Part shown: positions 16,705 through 25,928 of the stretch, piece by piece
Numbering within the stretch: the stretch's first letter is position 1
How the letters are laid out: each line of letters starts with the position of its first letter
NCBI RefSeq assembly: GCF_917563925.1
Contig: NZ_CAKJTJ010000011.1
Span: forward strand, 44,511-108,510
DNA from: Sutcliffiella rhizosphaerae
GTDB lineage: Bacteria; Bacillota; Bacilli; Bacillales; Bacillaceae_I
Length of the DNA: 64,000 nucleotides
Direction: 5' to 3'
The notes under the pieces: generated by a model
Databases searched by the model: none
Told to the model about the DNA's origin: nothing
What the model saw: the letters and a program-made list of their open reading frames with translations, nothing else
Translations under genes and position numbers: made by a program

Positions 16705-17010
16705 TCTATTACGCAAATTAAGTTTATTAAGTTTGTGTGAATGAGATAGCGAGTTCAATGATTTTCAGTCATGCAAACCAAGAATGCATGACTGAAATTG
16801 TGAATCCCTGATTTTGAGTCATGCAAATCCAGAATGCGTGACTGAGATAGCGAAATCCCCGAATTATAGTCATGCAAATCCAGAATGCGTGACTGAGATA
16901 GCGAGATCTCCGAATTTCAGTCAAGCAAACCTAGTATGTGTGACTGAGTTTGTGAGATCTTCCATTCTCAGTCACCCAAGTTCTACAATCAATAATTTCT
17001 CCTCAGTTAC
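16705..17010. repeat. Tandem repeat of 50-51 bp, each unit a hairpin
   Basis: Four clear units begin at 16767, 16817, 16868 and 16919 (periods 50, 51, 51), flanked by a decayed copy on the left (about 16705-16766) and a partial one from 16970. Each unit starts AGTCATGCAAA, and the left arm AGTCATGCA pairs with TGCATGACT or TGCGTGACT about 18 nt on. The rest of the unit is GAGATAGCGAAATC-like. No coding potential is believable: the open frame across the repeat has no ribosome site and simply reflects a period of 51. It fills most of the gap between the lipoprotein gene and the next small gene. Confidence 0.85.
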
Positions 17011-17027
17011 TTTTCCGATAAAGAAAC

Positions 17028-17243
17028 CTACATCTTCCTAATTCTTAAATGTCTTTTATCGGCGGCATTTAGTATGAAAAGAATAGCAAAAAAATGAACG
17101 ACACCCCCTATAATTAGTAATATCCAATCACTTATAGGGAATACATGTGAAATCAAAAACAGTACTAATGGACTGACTAATATTAATATTAGTCCAGTTA
17201 AAAATGAAACCTTCTCAGGTATTGCCTTAATCATATTTATCAT
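17028..17243 (-). CDS. Small two-helix membrane protein
   Basis: 71 residues from ATG behind AGAGGTGG. Two hydrophobic helices (about residues 13-33 and 39-58) and a basic C-terminus (KRHLRIRKM). Unknown function. Confidence 0.55.
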   Translation of the reverse strand: MINMIKAIPEKVSFLTGLILILVSPLVLFLISHVFPISDWILLIIGGVVHFFAILFILNAADKRHLRIRKM

Positions 17244-17493
17244 TGACTCCACCTCTTACCATTATCTGTTTACACAAAACAAATACATTCTTTAATATAA
17301 TTGTATACCAAATAAGGAATATTTTGCTAAACTAATAGTTAATAGTAATTGGGAGAGATTTGCCTAAGCAATAGGCTAGATTTTAATAATAGTTTGTTAG
17401 TCATCGAGGAAAGAAAAGGTGGGGGTTGTGTACTTTCGTAGTGAGTTAGACCAATTTGTTTACACACTAATTATTTTCTAAGGAGTAGTCAAC

Positions 17494-18345
17494 ATGAGCT
17501 TATTAAAAGACAGTAGAGTGATGAGTGAAAGTGAATTGAAAAAATTATTAGAAGAAAAGGATGGAGATGTGAATTCATGGTCTTACGTAGATAATGATGC
17601 ATTGGTGAGATCAATGGTCGCTCACATTGGGTCGATAGACAGTGAGCTTAGGGATCAATTAATATATTCGTCATTTTATCGATTCATCATTGAAGAAAAT
17701 CGCCTGAAGCATGAGCTATTAAAAGAATTGCTAGACTGTTGCATGAATGAGTTGTTAATGAAAGGAATAGGGGAAAATGGAACGGATACAGTTTTTACTA
17801 GATCTTTTACTACTCTTTTAGTGGCACTTATTTTGTATAGAGACAATCAAGATTCTTTATTAGAAGCGGAAAAAGTTAAAGAAGTAAAAGAAAAATTGTT
17901 ACATTATATGAATCACGAAGTAGACTTAAGAGGATTTGTACCTAATAAAGGATGGGCTCACAGCATTGCGCATGTAGCAGATACCTTTGATCAACTTGTG
18001 AAAAGTACGAAGTTAGAGAAGGAAACATACCCAGAAATTTTAAATGCTTTATGGAATAAAGTTCTTGTTTCCAATAGTATCTATATTCATGATGAGGATG
18101 AAAGATTACTCGTTCCCATATTGAATATGCTGCATAATGGCTTGGATGAAAAAGGAATATCAACATTGTTAAAAGAATTACCATTACGATTAAGAATGGA
18201 AAAAGAACAATTAAGAGAAGAAAACTACTGGTTTTTAGTTTGTAATTGTAAATCGTTCTTAAAAAGTTTTTATGTGATACTTGGTGAAAAAAATCAATTC
18301 TTGCAATTACAGGAAAGCGTTCGACTATGTATAAATAAAATTTAA
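17494..18345 (+). CDS. DUF2785 family protein
   Basis: 283 residues, all-helical and soluble. The motif DLRGFVPNKGWAHSIAHVADTFDQLV is diagnostic of DUF2785, a conserved family of unknown function in Firmicutes. Ribosome site AAGGAG. First gene of a plus-strand run with the two that follow. Confidence 0.82.
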   Translation: MSLLKDSRVMSESELKKLLEEKDGDVNSWSYVDNDALVRSMVAHIGSIDSELRDQLIYSSFYRFIIEENRLKHELLKELLDCCMNELLMKGIGENGTDTVFTRSFTTLLVALILYRDNQDSLLEAEKVKEVKEKLLHYMNHEVDLRGFVPNKGWAHSIAHVADTFDQLVKSTKLEKETYPEILNALWNKVLVSNSIYIHDEDERLLVPILNMLHNGLDEKGISTLLKELPLRLRMEKEQLREENYWFLVCNCKSFLKSFYVILGEKNQFLQLQESVRLCINKI

Positions 18346-18360
18346 TAGGGGGAATTAGTT

Positions 18361-18735
18361 TTGGAGCTCACAGAACTATTTTTCTTTGTGTTTATTTGGG
18401 GAGGATTGATGGTGTATTTTCTAATCCCCTTTAAAAGTAACGCAATGCATAATCCTAATCATACGTTTAAGAATGCTGTAAAGGATAGCTTAATTCATTA
18501 TGTTTGCCATAAAAAAGCCACGTTGGCGTACTGTATGCTAATTTTAACCCTCTTAGGAATATGGTGGTTTTATAAGGATTTAGAGTTGTACAACACTGCT
18601 CATGGAGGCGGCCCATTGGAAATAGATTTTTCTAGAAAATCAGCCTATTACATGGTAGGCGTTATTTTATTTACCATTACAATCTATTTAGGCTTAGTTT
18701 TGGGTAGGACTAGGGAATTACAAAAAAAGGACTGA
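18361..18735 (+). CDS. Membrane protein, unknown
   Basis: 124 residues from TTG behind GGGGG. Hydrophobic segments at about residues 3-22, 54-72 and 96-116. No family recognised. It begins 15 nt after the DUF2785 gene. Confidence 0.55.
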   Translation: MELTELFFFVFIWGGLMVYFLIPFKSNAMHNPNHTFKNAVKDSLIHYVCHKKATLAYCMLILTLLGIWWFYKDLELYNTAHGGGPLEIDFSRKSAYYMVGVILFTITIYLGLVLGRTRELQKKD

Positions 18736-18752
18736 AAATAGGGGCGGAAAAG

Positions 18753-19325
18753 ATGTTTAAGGTACAGATAGATTCAAAAACATATATACAAACATTAGAA
18801 AAAAGACATGCACATGAACTATACCAATTAATTAATGGAAGTAGAGTAAGTATTGGAGAGTGGCTCGCTTTTCCTACGAAAACAAAACATGTGGAGGATA
18901 GTGAAAAATTTATTGAAAACTCCTTAAAAAGGTTTACGAACGGTAATGGCTATTGGGCTGGGATCTGGCATGAAGGGAAACTTGCTGGTTCTATTGGCTT
19001 TTTGTATATCGATTGGACGGCGAAAAAAACAGAAATAGGTTATTGGTTAGGAGCTGCTGCTGTAGGAAGAGGTATAGCTACAATAGCAGTTAAACAATTT
19101 AATGAGCCTGCATTTAATGAACTAAATTTAAAAAAGATTGAAATCAATGTTGCTAGCCATAATACGAAAAGTCGGGCAATTCCTGAGAGATTGGGCTTTC
19201 AACACGAAGGTACTATCCGCAATTATGAATATTTAAATGGTGAGTACCTTGATAGAGAGGTATATGGAATGCTTAGAGAAGAATGGAGAACAGGAAATGA
19301 ATCAGTGGCGTGTAACGAAGTATAA
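18753..19325 (+). CDS. GNAT acetyltransferase, RimJ/RimL type
   Basis: 190 residues. IGYWLGAAAVGRGIATIAVKQF is the acetyl-CoA loop, and NLKKIEINVASHNTKSRAIPERLGFQHEGTIRNYEYLNGEYLDREVYGML is the conserved RimJ/RimL (YdaF-like) C-terminal half. Such enzymes acetylate protein N-termini or small molecules; the substrate here is unknown. The 3' end overlaps the next gene by 29 nt. Confidence 0.88.
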   Translation: MFKVQIDSKTYIQTLEKRHAHELYQLINGSRVSIGEWLAFPTKTKHVEDSEKFIENSLKRFTNGNGYWAGIWHEGKLAGSIGFLYIDWTAKKTEIGYWLGAAAVGRGIATIAVKQFNEPAFNELNLKKIEINVASHNTKSRAIPERLGFQHEGTIRNYEYLNGEYLDREVYGMLREEWRTGNESVACNEV

Positions 19326-20055
19326 TCCAATATACCGTGATGAGCATGGTCATTTTACATTGAGGGAAGAGTGGACCAGCCCTTCAGAAATCTGGAAAAC
19401 CATTAACGGAGAAGTATTGACTTTGGATAAATATCTTCAAGTCGAAGCTACATATATTGATTCTATCATTAAATTTATGGATGCGAGTGACTTAGACTAC
19501 TTGCGTGTAATGATGCTTTCCATAAACACTATATCCGAAGAAGAAAAAACATCAGCTTTGTACTATAAGGACTTTGAGAAAATTGTACTTCAAGAAGATA
19601 AAATAGTTAACCGTAATGAAATTAGACAAATATGTAAAATGATTTTAAGAGATTTCATATTTTGTCAGTTTTACAATGAGGACAAGTTTTTTGTTCATTT
19701 TGGTTGGGATTACTACATGTATATAGGATCATATGTTAAATGTTTACCTGCTATTGAATTTGCGGTGAACAATGATTTATTTGTAGAGTCAATGAAGTCA
19801 CCATATCTACTATCTGAAAGAGAATTAATAAGGACAATTGCGTGGAATGAAGTCCACTCTAAAATAATTATAGGTGAAGAGGAACTTTCTAATAATCTGT
19901 TAGATGATTATAAGAAGATATTTCATTTATCTGAGGAACATCCTGTAATAGGTTCTTTTAGAATAAGAGAAGAAGATAGGGAATTTTTTCAGCCCTTAAT
20001 CAAGCATCAAATGGACTTCAAAAAGTATGAGTATTTTTTTAACGCAGGAGATTAA
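19297..20055 (+). CDS. Conserved hypothetical protein
   Basis: 252 residues from ATG 19297 (ACAGGA site inside the GNAT gene). It opens WRVTKYNPIYRDEHGHFTLREEWTSPSEIW, a start seen in a Bacillus family of unknown function, and later has HFGWDYYMYIGSY. Soluble, mixed helical. Its overlap with the RimL-type gene implies coupled translation. Confidence 0.6.
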   Translation: MNQWRVTKYNPIYRDEHGHFTLREEWTSPSEIWKTINGEVLTLDKYLQVEATYIDSIIKFMDASDLDYLRVMMLSINTISEEEKTSALYYKDFEKIVLQEDKIVNRNEIRQICKMILRDFIFCQFYNEDKFFVHFGWDYYMYIGSYVKCLPAIEFAVNNDLFVESMKSPYLLSERELIRTIAWNEVHSKIIIGEEELSNNLLDDYKKIFHLSEEHPVIGSFRIREEDREFFQPLIKHQMDFKKYEYFFNAGD

Positions 20056-20072
20056 ATGGAGGCGAGATAACA

Positions 20073-20894
20073 ATGATAATAGAGCTAGATAAAAATGAGT
20101 TTATAAAATGTTCATCCTTACTCCCATCGGATGGACAAATGGAAGCAAAAGCTATTGCAGCTGGTGTAAATCCTGGGAGAATCTTTGTAGATGATCAGCA
20201 ATCCCCCACAACTGGACTAATTTGGCTAGGTAATAATGATGGATTCATTTTTATTGGTGATGAAACAAACGACAAGTTTACTAATCAATTAAATGATTTT
20301 GTTGATAAATTCATTTTAATAGAAGCAAAAAAAGTAGGCTTGGAATGGTTTGAGGGCATCGGTATTCATGGGAAATGGGATCCTATGATTGAACGGGTTT
20401 TCGCGTATCGAGAACTAAATAGTTGGAAGCAACGAGTGTATACTATTGCTGCAGAGTGCTTTAATAAAGACACACTCCCTCATAACTTTGAAGGCTATCA
20501 AACCAAACGAATAAGCAAACAGCTTTTTGATAGTGAAGAGATTAACACCAACCTTTTGGATACACATATTGATGAATATTGGCCAACAATACAAGACTTT
20601 TTCGATAAGGGCATTGGTTATTGCAGCATCTACAACAATGTAGTGGTGGCGTACTGTTTTTCTTCGTTTATTTTTGAAAATGTGCATTGTATTGACATTA
20701 AGACCGCTGAAAACCATCGAGGGAAAAAGATAGCCCAGAACCTAGCATATTTTTATGTAAAAGAATGCATTCAAAGAGAAATCACCCCATATTGGGACTG
20801 TATGGAACAAAATAAGCCTTCCATTGCAGTTGCCGAGAATATTGGCTTTACACATACAAGGACCTATACGGGTTATGAGTTTCCACTTAAATAA
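20073..20894 (+). CDS. GNAT family acetyltransferase (PF12746-type)
   Basis: 273 residues. The N-terminal half lacks the acetyl-CoA loop and is of the kind found in the 'GNAT acetyltransferase' PF12746 group. The C-terminal half has CIDIKTAENHRGKKIAQNLAYFYVKECI, the pyrophosphate loop, then WDCMEQNKPSIAVAENIGF. Substrate unknown. Ribosome site GGAGGCGA, 17 nt after the previous gene. Confidence 0.8.
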   Translation: MIIELDKNEFIKCSSLLPSDGQMEAKAIAAGVNPGRIFVDDQQSPTTGLIWLGNNDGFIFIGDETNDKFTNQLNDFVDKFILIEAKKVGLEWFEGIGIHGKWDPMIERVFAYRELNSWKQRVYTIAAECFNKDTLPHNFEGYQTKRISKQLFDSEEINTNLLDTHIDEYWPTIQDFFDKGIGYCSIYNNVVVAYCFSSFIFENVHCIDIKTAENHRGKKIAQNLAYFYVKECIQREITPYWDCMEQNKPSIAVAENIGFTHTRTYTGYEFPLK

Positions 20895-20898
20895 ATGG

Positions 20899-20943
20899 AA
20901 TGTCCAGAGAGCTGCTTAAGAGTAGATATCTGGACATTTTTTA
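20899..20943 (+). terminator. Rho-independent terminator
   Basis: AATGTCCAGA (20899-20908) pairs perfectly with TCTGGACATT (20929-20938), followed by a T run. It ends the DUF2785-to-GNAT transcription unit. Confidence 0.88.
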
Positions 20944-21072
20944 AATTTCAATATTAACTACTACAAAAGCAGTAGGGAAAGATGCAGCTTATTTCTGAAG
21001 ATTTCTTCCTCATTCAGATGTTAGTCTATCCTTAGATAGTATAAAAAAAGGGATATAAAAGGAGCATATAAC

Positions 21073-21906
21073 ATGTCGAATATAACATTTAGCGTACAAA
21101 GATATCTGGATTGTCTAAATTTACAAGTTGAAGGACCTTCCTTAAAATATTTAGAGAAAATCTGCCATGCTAATCTCCATATTTTCCCATTTGAGAACAT
21201 AAGCAAGCTACTTTTCTACCATAGAAGATTGCCGTTCCCTTCATTTGACCTATTCACGAATAATTATTTCGAAAACAATTTCGGAGGGACCTGTTATATT
21301 TTGAACACCAATCTAAAGATTTTTTTAGAATCAATAGGGTTTGAATGTTACCATGTCATGCTAGGTGAGGAGCATATGGGGATTATTGTTAACATAAATA
21401 ATGATAAATATTATGTAGATTGTGGGGCTGCAGCGCCGCTTTTTAAGCCGATTCGCATAGATAATACTACTAAAAGTGTATCTTCATTTGGAAGAGACGA
21501 AATTTATATACTCCCAGTAGATTCGGAAGGTATAAAATATAAATATGACCGATTTACTAATGGTAAACAAAGTGGGAGGACATGGCACTTTGAGCCAGGA
21601 AAAGAGGCAATAGTTAGTGACTTTGAGGCAGTAATTAAAAAATCCAATAAGCCTGCAGCACCATTTATGAACATACTAAGATGCCAACTTTATCAAACTA
21701 CTGAACAAAGAAGTGTTTCTTTAGTAAATAATAAATTTAGTATCCAATACGCTAATGGGGATATCAACATAATGACTTTATCTTCAGAAGCAGAAGTGCA
21801 AGAAGTATTATCGGAAGAATTTAAGCTTCCTAACATACCAGTAAAGGAAGCCATACATGTATTAGAAACATTGAACGTAGACATTTTTGCCTCAAATACA
21901 AATTAA
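21073..21906 (+). CDS. Arylamine N-acetyltransferase (NAT)
   Basis: 277 residues. The Cys-His-Asp triad is visible: Cys74 in FGGTCYILN, His101 in EEHMGIIV and Asp116 in YVDCGAA. N-terminal FENISKLL also fits NAT. The usual RGGYCFE around the cysteine is changed to FGGTCYI, so this is a divergent member. NATs transfer acetyl from acetyl-CoA to arylamines and hydrazines. Cytoplasmic. Ribosome site AAAGGAG. Confidence 0.88.
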   Translation: MSNITFSVQRYLDCLNLQVEGPSLKYLEKICHANLHIFPFENISKLLFYHRRLPFPSFDLFTNNYFENNFGGTCYILNTNLKIFLESIGFECYHVMLGEEHMGIIVNINNDKYYVDCGAAAPLFKPIRIDNTTKSVSSFGRDEIYILPVDSEGIKYKYDRFTNGKQSGRTWHFEPGKEAIVSDFEAVIKKSNKPAAPFMNILRCQLYQTTEQRSVSLVNNKFSIQYANGDINIMTLSSEAEVQEVLSEEFKLPNIPVKEAIHVLETLNVDIFASNTN

Positions 21907-21938
21907 AATTATTAAATAAATTGATAGAGGTGGTTTTT

Positions 21939-22727
21939 TTGCAGCCAATCAAGGTAAGGAATATTCCATATGTGTTATTAGAACGTTTACAACCTATCAA
22001 AACGATCACGTTTCCTCGCCAAGGTTATACATCAAATGTAGGAATTGTAGAAAGCAGCGAGGGAAGATTTGCCCTGAAATGTTCAAGAGAAAAACTATAT
22101 CGCACTTGGTTAAAAAGAGAAGCAAATGTATTGGAGAGTTTACAAAACAAAACGAATTTCCTCATTCCAAAGCTCATACAATTTACAGAAACAACGGATG
22201 CCTCATGGATTCTCATGGAATGTTTAGAAGGTGAAACATTGAGGTCTGCACTATTAAATGAGGAAAACGAAAATAAGCGACAAGAATTGATTTATGAGTT
22301 TGGAAAAGTATTAGCACAAATACATGCGACACCGTGCCCCAATAATTTAACATATAGTCGTCCTTGGTTGGATGAAATGTTACACCGGGCACATGATAAT
22401 TTTACCCATTATAAAGTAGATGGCACAGAACAAACGTTAAAAAGAATTCAGTCTGAGAGGCCAGAACCACATAAACAAACATTTATACATGGTGATTTTA
22501 CAATTGATAATGTCCTAGTTTCAAAAGGAAGAGTGACGGGTGTTATTGATTGGAGTGATGGCGCTTTCGGAGATCCTAGATATGACATGGCGATAGCAAT
22601 TCGTCCAAAACCAAATGCTTTCGAGCTAGCAAAAGATAAACAAATATTTTTTGAGGGATATGGTACTGAGATTATTAGTGAGGTTGACTATGAGTATTTT
22701 GAAAACGGATTATATGCTTTTTTTTAA
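21939..22727 (+). CDS. Aminoglycoside phosphotransferase-family kinase
   Basis: 262 residues, TTG start behind AGAGGTGG. Protein-kinase-like fold: FALKCSREKL (ATP-lysine), HGDFTIDNVLV (catalytic HGD-x4-N) and GVIDWSDGAFGDPRYDMA (DxD metal site). These APH-family enzymes phosphorylate small-molecule hydroxyls. Antibiotic resistance cannot be inferred. The C-terminus looks about 20-30 residues shorter than average (ends YAFF). Confidence 0.82.
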   Translation: MQPIKVRNIPYVLLERLQPIKTITFPRQGYTSNVGIVESSEGRFALKCSREKLYRTWLKREANVLESLQNKTNFLIPKLIQFTETTDASWILMECLEGETLRSALLNEENENKRQELIYEFGKVLAQIHATPCPNNLTYSRPWLDEMLHRAHDNFTHYKVDGTEQTLKRIQSERPEPHKQTFIHGDFTIDNVLVSKGRVTGVIDWSDGAFGDPRYDMAIAIRPKPNAFELAKDKQIFFEGYGTEIISEVDYEYFENGLYAFF

Positions 22728-22737
22728 GTTCAGAAGA

Positions 22738-22772
22738 ATGGCATAGAGACATTTGCTCTAGCCATCCTTTTT
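22738..22772 (+). terminator. Rho-independent terminator
   Basis: ATGGC-A-TAGAG pairs with CTCTA-GCCAT (22738-22765) around a short loop, then CCTTTTTT. Confidence 0.82.
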
Positions 22773-22820
22773 TATGAAGGTCGCAAAATCTGTTGCCTTT
22801 GCGTACTTGTCTTCTATAAA

Positions 22821-23024
22821 TCACCCAAAAAAGAAGTCAATGACATTGGACGCGGTGGAACTTTCTTTACTATAAAACTCGGAATACCCACAGTTTTTAC
22901 AACAAACAACGATAAAACGATTATGCTGAATGTCAAACATCTTGGACAAGCCTGTGCCCGTAGTGGCAATTTCTTTAGTAGCGGCATCCTTGACTCCACA
23001 TTTAATGCATCCTGTTTTTTTCAT
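22821..23024 (-). CDS. Small zinc-ribbon protein
   Basis: 67 residues. CIKCG near the start and CCKNCGY near residue 43 form a CxxC...CxxC zinc ribbon, and EIATTGTGLSKMFDIQHNRF with the C-terminal NVIDFFFG is a conserved family of 'nucleic-acid-binding protein containing Zn-ribbon' (DUF2082-like). Ribosome site GGAGGAGA. Confidence 0.8.
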   Translation of the reverse strand: MKKTGCIKCGVKDAATKEIATTGTGLSKMFDIQHNRFIVVCCKNCGYSEFYSKESSTASNVIDFFFG

Positions 23025-23197
23025 GATATCTCCTCCAAATTAGGTGTGAGGTACATTTACCTCGTGCCTTATATACGAAAAAAGAGTATACCCGCGTTTC
23101 ATAAATATGGGAATGAACATGAATAATATGGTAAACTTGTAGCTGAGTCCAAAAACCGCATATATAGTTGCCAGTCACATTAGCCATTAGGAATATA

Positions 23198-23223
23198 GTC
23201 TTGGTCGCAGTGCGAATCAAGAC
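23198..23223 (+). promoter_or_regulatory. Palindrome upstream of the serine hydrolase gene
   Basis: GTCTTG and CAAGAC flank CGCA-G-TGCG. The whole can fold as a hairpin or act as an operator. It lies 25 nt before the GTG start of the next gene and has no T run, so it is not a terminator. Confidence 0.4.
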
Positions 23224-23248
23224 CTTCAGAAAAAGGAGATGTGTAACG

Positions 23249-24277
23249 GTGGAAAGCAGATTAAAAGAGTTAGAGATTAGTGTCATTAATAAAGTAAAAG
23301 AATTAGATTTTTCCGGGGTTGTTTTCTTTCAAAACAATCAAGGTCCAGTAATTGCGACAGCTAGTGGATATTCAAACCGTTCAGAGGAAATTCTTAATGT
23401 AGTAAATACTAGATTTGGCATTGCATCTGGTTGCAAGCTCTTCACAGCAATAGGTATTTGTCAGCTCGTAGAGAAAGAAAAGCTAACGTTTGAATCAAAG
23501 TTAGCTGATCTCTTGGATCATAAATTTCCTCACTTTCATCCTGATATAACGATTCATCAGCTGTTGACACATACATCAGGCATCCCAGACTATTTTGATG
23601 AAGATATTATGGATGATTTTGAAGAACTTTGGGTGGAAAAACCGATGTATAAGATGACGAACTTGGAAAGTTTTCTACCGTTCTTTCAACACCTACCGAT
23701 GAAATATGAACCTGGGGAGAAGTTCCATTATAATAATGCAGGTTATATATTATTAGGATTAATAATAGAAAAGGTAGCAGAAGTACCATTCAGTCAGTAT
23801 GTCGAAGAAAATGTATTTAGCCCCGCCCAAATGGTTGATTCCGGTTATTTTTCCTTAGATAGATTGCCTGCTAAAACGGCAATTGGATATGTAGATGAAG
23901 AGAATGGCTCATGGAGAACAAACCAGTATTCGATTCCTGTTAAGGGAGGATCAGACGGCGGAGCTTATATTACAGCACCTGACATGTGTAAGCTCTGGGA
24001 TGCACTAAATGCTGGGAAGCTTGTCAGTCTTGAAATGGTGGAGAAAATGAAAACAGATTGGGTCCATGTAGAGGATGATCAGGAATTCTATGGATATGGA
24101 TTATGGATTGAGAAAGATACTAATCAAGTCGTCACGAAATACCATGTAATGGGCTATGATCCTGGTGTTAGCTTTGCATCAGGCTACTATCCACAGTCGA
24201 ACTCGGTTGTAGTGATACCATCTAATCAGGAGAGCGGGCCACACAAACTGATGTTCGAAATTGAAAAGCATATGTGA
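23249..24277 (+). CDS. Class-C-beta-lactamase-family serine hydrolase
   Basis: 342 residues from GTG behind AAGGAGATG. The nucleophile motif is SGCK (in FGIASGCKLFTAIG), with YNNAGY as the YxN motif and a late HVMGYDPG segment in place of KTG-like HTG. No signal peptide, so a cytoplasmic esterase or D-aminopeptidase-like enzyme is more likely than a secreted beta-lactamase. Typical family length. Confidence 0.85.
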   Translation: MESRLKELEISVINKVKELDFSGVVFFQNNQGPVIATASGYSNRSEEILNVVNTRFGIASGCKLFTAIGICQLVEKEKLTFESKLADLLDHKFPHFHPDITIHQLLTHTSGIPDYFDEDIMDDFEELWVEKPMYKMTNLESFLPFFQHLPMKYEPGEKFHYNNAGYILLGLIIEKVAEVPFSQYVEENVFSPAQMVDSGYFSLDRLPAKTAIGYVDEENGSWRTNQYSIPVKGGSDGGAYITAPDMCKLWDALNAGKLVSLEMVEKMKTDWVHVEDDQEFYGYGLWIEKDTNQVVTKYHVMGYDPGVSFASGYYPQSNSVVVIPSNQESGPHKLMFEIEKHM

Positions 24278-24416
24278 AATTAATCAAGTCTCTAAAAGAA
24301 GATGGTTGATAGTCAATCTATGGTAGGTTTAAAATTTCTTTTTTGGAAATCCAACAGTAACAAGTATCTAATGAAGTTCGATAAATGCAATGAAGTTAGT
24401 TAAAAATATCTTAAAC

Positions 24417-24450
24417 AAAGAGCTGCAGTAATGTTGCAGCTCTTTGTTTG
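24417..24450. terminator. Bidirectional terminator
   Basis: AAAGAGCTGCA (24417-24427) and TGCAGCTCTTT (24435-24445) form an 11-bp perfect stem with T-rich flanks. Located between convergent genes. Confidence 0.88.
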
Positions 24451-24463
24451 TATAGATATCAAA

Positions 24464-24676
24464 TCAGTCATTCAACACTTGGACAGCACGCACACAGGAT
24501 TCGAAATTTCCTTTATGCGAAGCGTCGCAGTAAGGAAGCTTTTTGGAAAGGCCACATCGGCAAAGTGTGAATGCAGGCTTGTCCTCAAACTTGTTTCCTT
24601 CTGCATCTATTAGCTCGACATCGCCTGTCACACGGAACCCTCCGTTATCCAGTACTTTGATTGTAACTTTTGACAT
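24464..24676 (-). CDS. CDGSH iron-sulfur domain protein
   Basis: 70 residues. FTLCRCGLSKKLPYCDASHKG is the CDGSH motif (C-x-C-x2-S-x3-P-x-C-D-x-S-H) that binds a [2Fe-2S] cluster through three Cys and one His. Small soluble redox or cluster-transfer protein. Ribosome site AAGGAGGAG. It is close to yqkB, another Fe-S-related gene, on the other strand. Confidence 0.92.
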   Translation of the reverse strand: MSKVTIKVLDNGGFRVTGDVELIDAEGNKFEDKPAFTLCRCGLSKKLPYCDASHKGNFESCVRAVQVLND

Positions 24677-24842
24677 TGGTAAACTCCTCCTTCATATAAA
24701 GATAATAGTATCGTACCTACAATTAACCATTTTTACAATATGTACTTTTTCCTCTTCCATCCTATCAAAAGGTTTCTAGTTATATACCTTGGGTGAAATA
24801 TGATACAATCAGGCTAAGAATGAATCAGTTGGAGGCATTAAC

Positions 24843-25178
24843 GTGAAAGTGACGTTTACGGAGAAAGCTATAGAAAAAATCAAAGTGAAACTAGATGCCA
24901 ATCATGGCAAATGGTTAAAGCTTAAATATGATACAGATGGATGTGGGTGTGTCGTAAGTGGAGTGTCGGCATTATGGGTTACTCCTGAAAAAGACGATGA
25001 CGATGTAGCTCTTAACACAAACATCGGTCCATTATTAATGGAAAAGTCCAAGCTCGTTTTTTTTGATGAGGATATGACGGTGGATTTTGTGGAAAGTGCT
25101 AACAGCTTTATGTTGAAATGCCCAAGCCAAATTTTAAATCCACGAATGAGTTTATTGGTTGTGGGAGGCACAAAATGA
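24843..25178 (+). CDS. yqkB: HesB/IscA-like protein (YqkB type)
   Basis: 111 residues, GTG start behind [28 protein letters not shown] and [13 protein letters not shown] followed by [10 protein letters not shown] resemble the HesB-like 'iron-sulfur cluster biosynthesis' family of Bacillus, YqkB. The GCGC pair and later KCPS provide possible cluster ligands. It overlaps the next gene by ATGA, as in the yqkB-yqkC pair. Confidence 0.8.
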   Translation: MKVTFTEKAIEKIKVKLDANHGKWLKLKYDTDGCGCVVSGVSALWVTPEKDDDDVALNTNIGPLLMEKSKLVFFDEDMTVDFVESANSFMLKCPSQILNPRMSLLVVGGTK

Positions 25179-25423
25179 GTAACAAAGGCAAAATTAATTC
25201 AATAAAAAATGTAGCCCAGTCGAAAACATGGGCATCCTTTTTAAATCATAATCACCCATATAGCTTACTGCATTGGTCGATTGGCGGCATAAATTCTGAT
25301 GACAAAGATGTCTGGCTGCTACAGGACGAAGTGACGTTTGAGGTGCAGGAGTTTGAAAATATAGATGCAGCAGTATCTTGGATTACAGAAAATATGGATG
25401 GTATTACAGATGTATTAGGTTAA
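25175..25423 (+). CDS. yqkC: DUF2552 family protein (YqkC type)
   Basis: 82 residues. The phrase [20 protein letters not shown] and [16 protein letters not shown] are distinctive of the short YqkC-like family. Translationally coupled to yqkB. Function unknown; the conserved pairing suggests a related role. Confidence 0.75.
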   Translation: MSNKGKINSIKNVAQSKTWASFLNHNHPYSLLHWSIGGINSDDKDVWLLQDEVTFEVQEFENIDAAVSWITENMDGITDVLG

Positions 25424-25493
25424 AAACGGAGATGTTCTGTAAAAACTCATTTACAGAGTTGGTGTTTGCCTATTATGACACAGAGTACCCAGT

Positions 25494-25532
25494 AAAAAAA
25501 GTACATCACATAAATAGTGGTGTATTTTTTTT
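25494..25532 (+). terminator. Rho-independent terminator
   Basis: TACATCAC (25502-25509) pairs with GTGGTGTA (25517-25524), an A7 run precedes it and T8 follows. It closes the yqkBC unit. Confidence 0.85.
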
Positions 25533-25678
25533 ACTGACCTTCTTAATGATTTCATTAAAAGAAGAAATTTCTCCGTTTATTAATTTTCCGAATACCATTT
25601 ATTTACACACTAACCAACTTTCACTATAATTATAATTATATATATTCACACAGATTAATGAGGAAGTGGGAGACGTCA

Positions 25679-25927
25679 ATGAAATTAATGGCTTGGATAG
25701 GTATTTCAGCAATTATTTCGCTCATTGCTATTTCTGGTGGCACTATAGGATTGGTGATATTAGCTTCCATTATCCTAGGGGTACTTTTTAGGAGTTTTAC
25801 ATTATTACTAGAAATAAAGAATAGGCTTTCTCAAATTACCGAGAATCCAAACCCAAAGGTAGATCCAGTCAAAGATGCTTTTGAAAAATATCTAAACGAA
25901 AAGAATACTGCTTTGAAAGGTGAATGA
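25679..25927 (+). CDS. Small membrane protein
   Basis: 82 residues. One long hydrophobic hairpin (residues 1-40) and a charged C-terminal half (EIKNRLSQITENPNPKVDPVKDAFEKYLNEKN). Overlaps or abuts the cupin gene. Unknown function. Confidence 0.55.
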   Translation: MKLMAWIGISAIISLIAISGGTIGLVILASIILGVLFRSFTLLLEIKNRLSQITENPNPKVDPVKDAFEKYLNEKNTALKGE

Positions 25928-25928
25928 A

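Noticed and set aside
16767..16970. Possible CRISPR array
   Set aside because: The units are contiguous tandem copies with no variable spacers, and there are no cas genes.
16814..17041. Open frame of 75 codons with internal repeats (SHANPECVTEIA...)
   Set aside because: It lies wholly in the 51-bp tandem repeat, has no ribosome site, and stays open only because the period is a multiple of three.
21939..22727. Named aminoglycoside resistance gene
   Set aside because: Only family-level kinase motifs are seen; no match to a specific resistance enzyme can be claimed without a search.
25378..25629. Plus-strand frame after yqkC
   Set aside because: It overlaps the yqkC end and the terminator and has no ribosome site.
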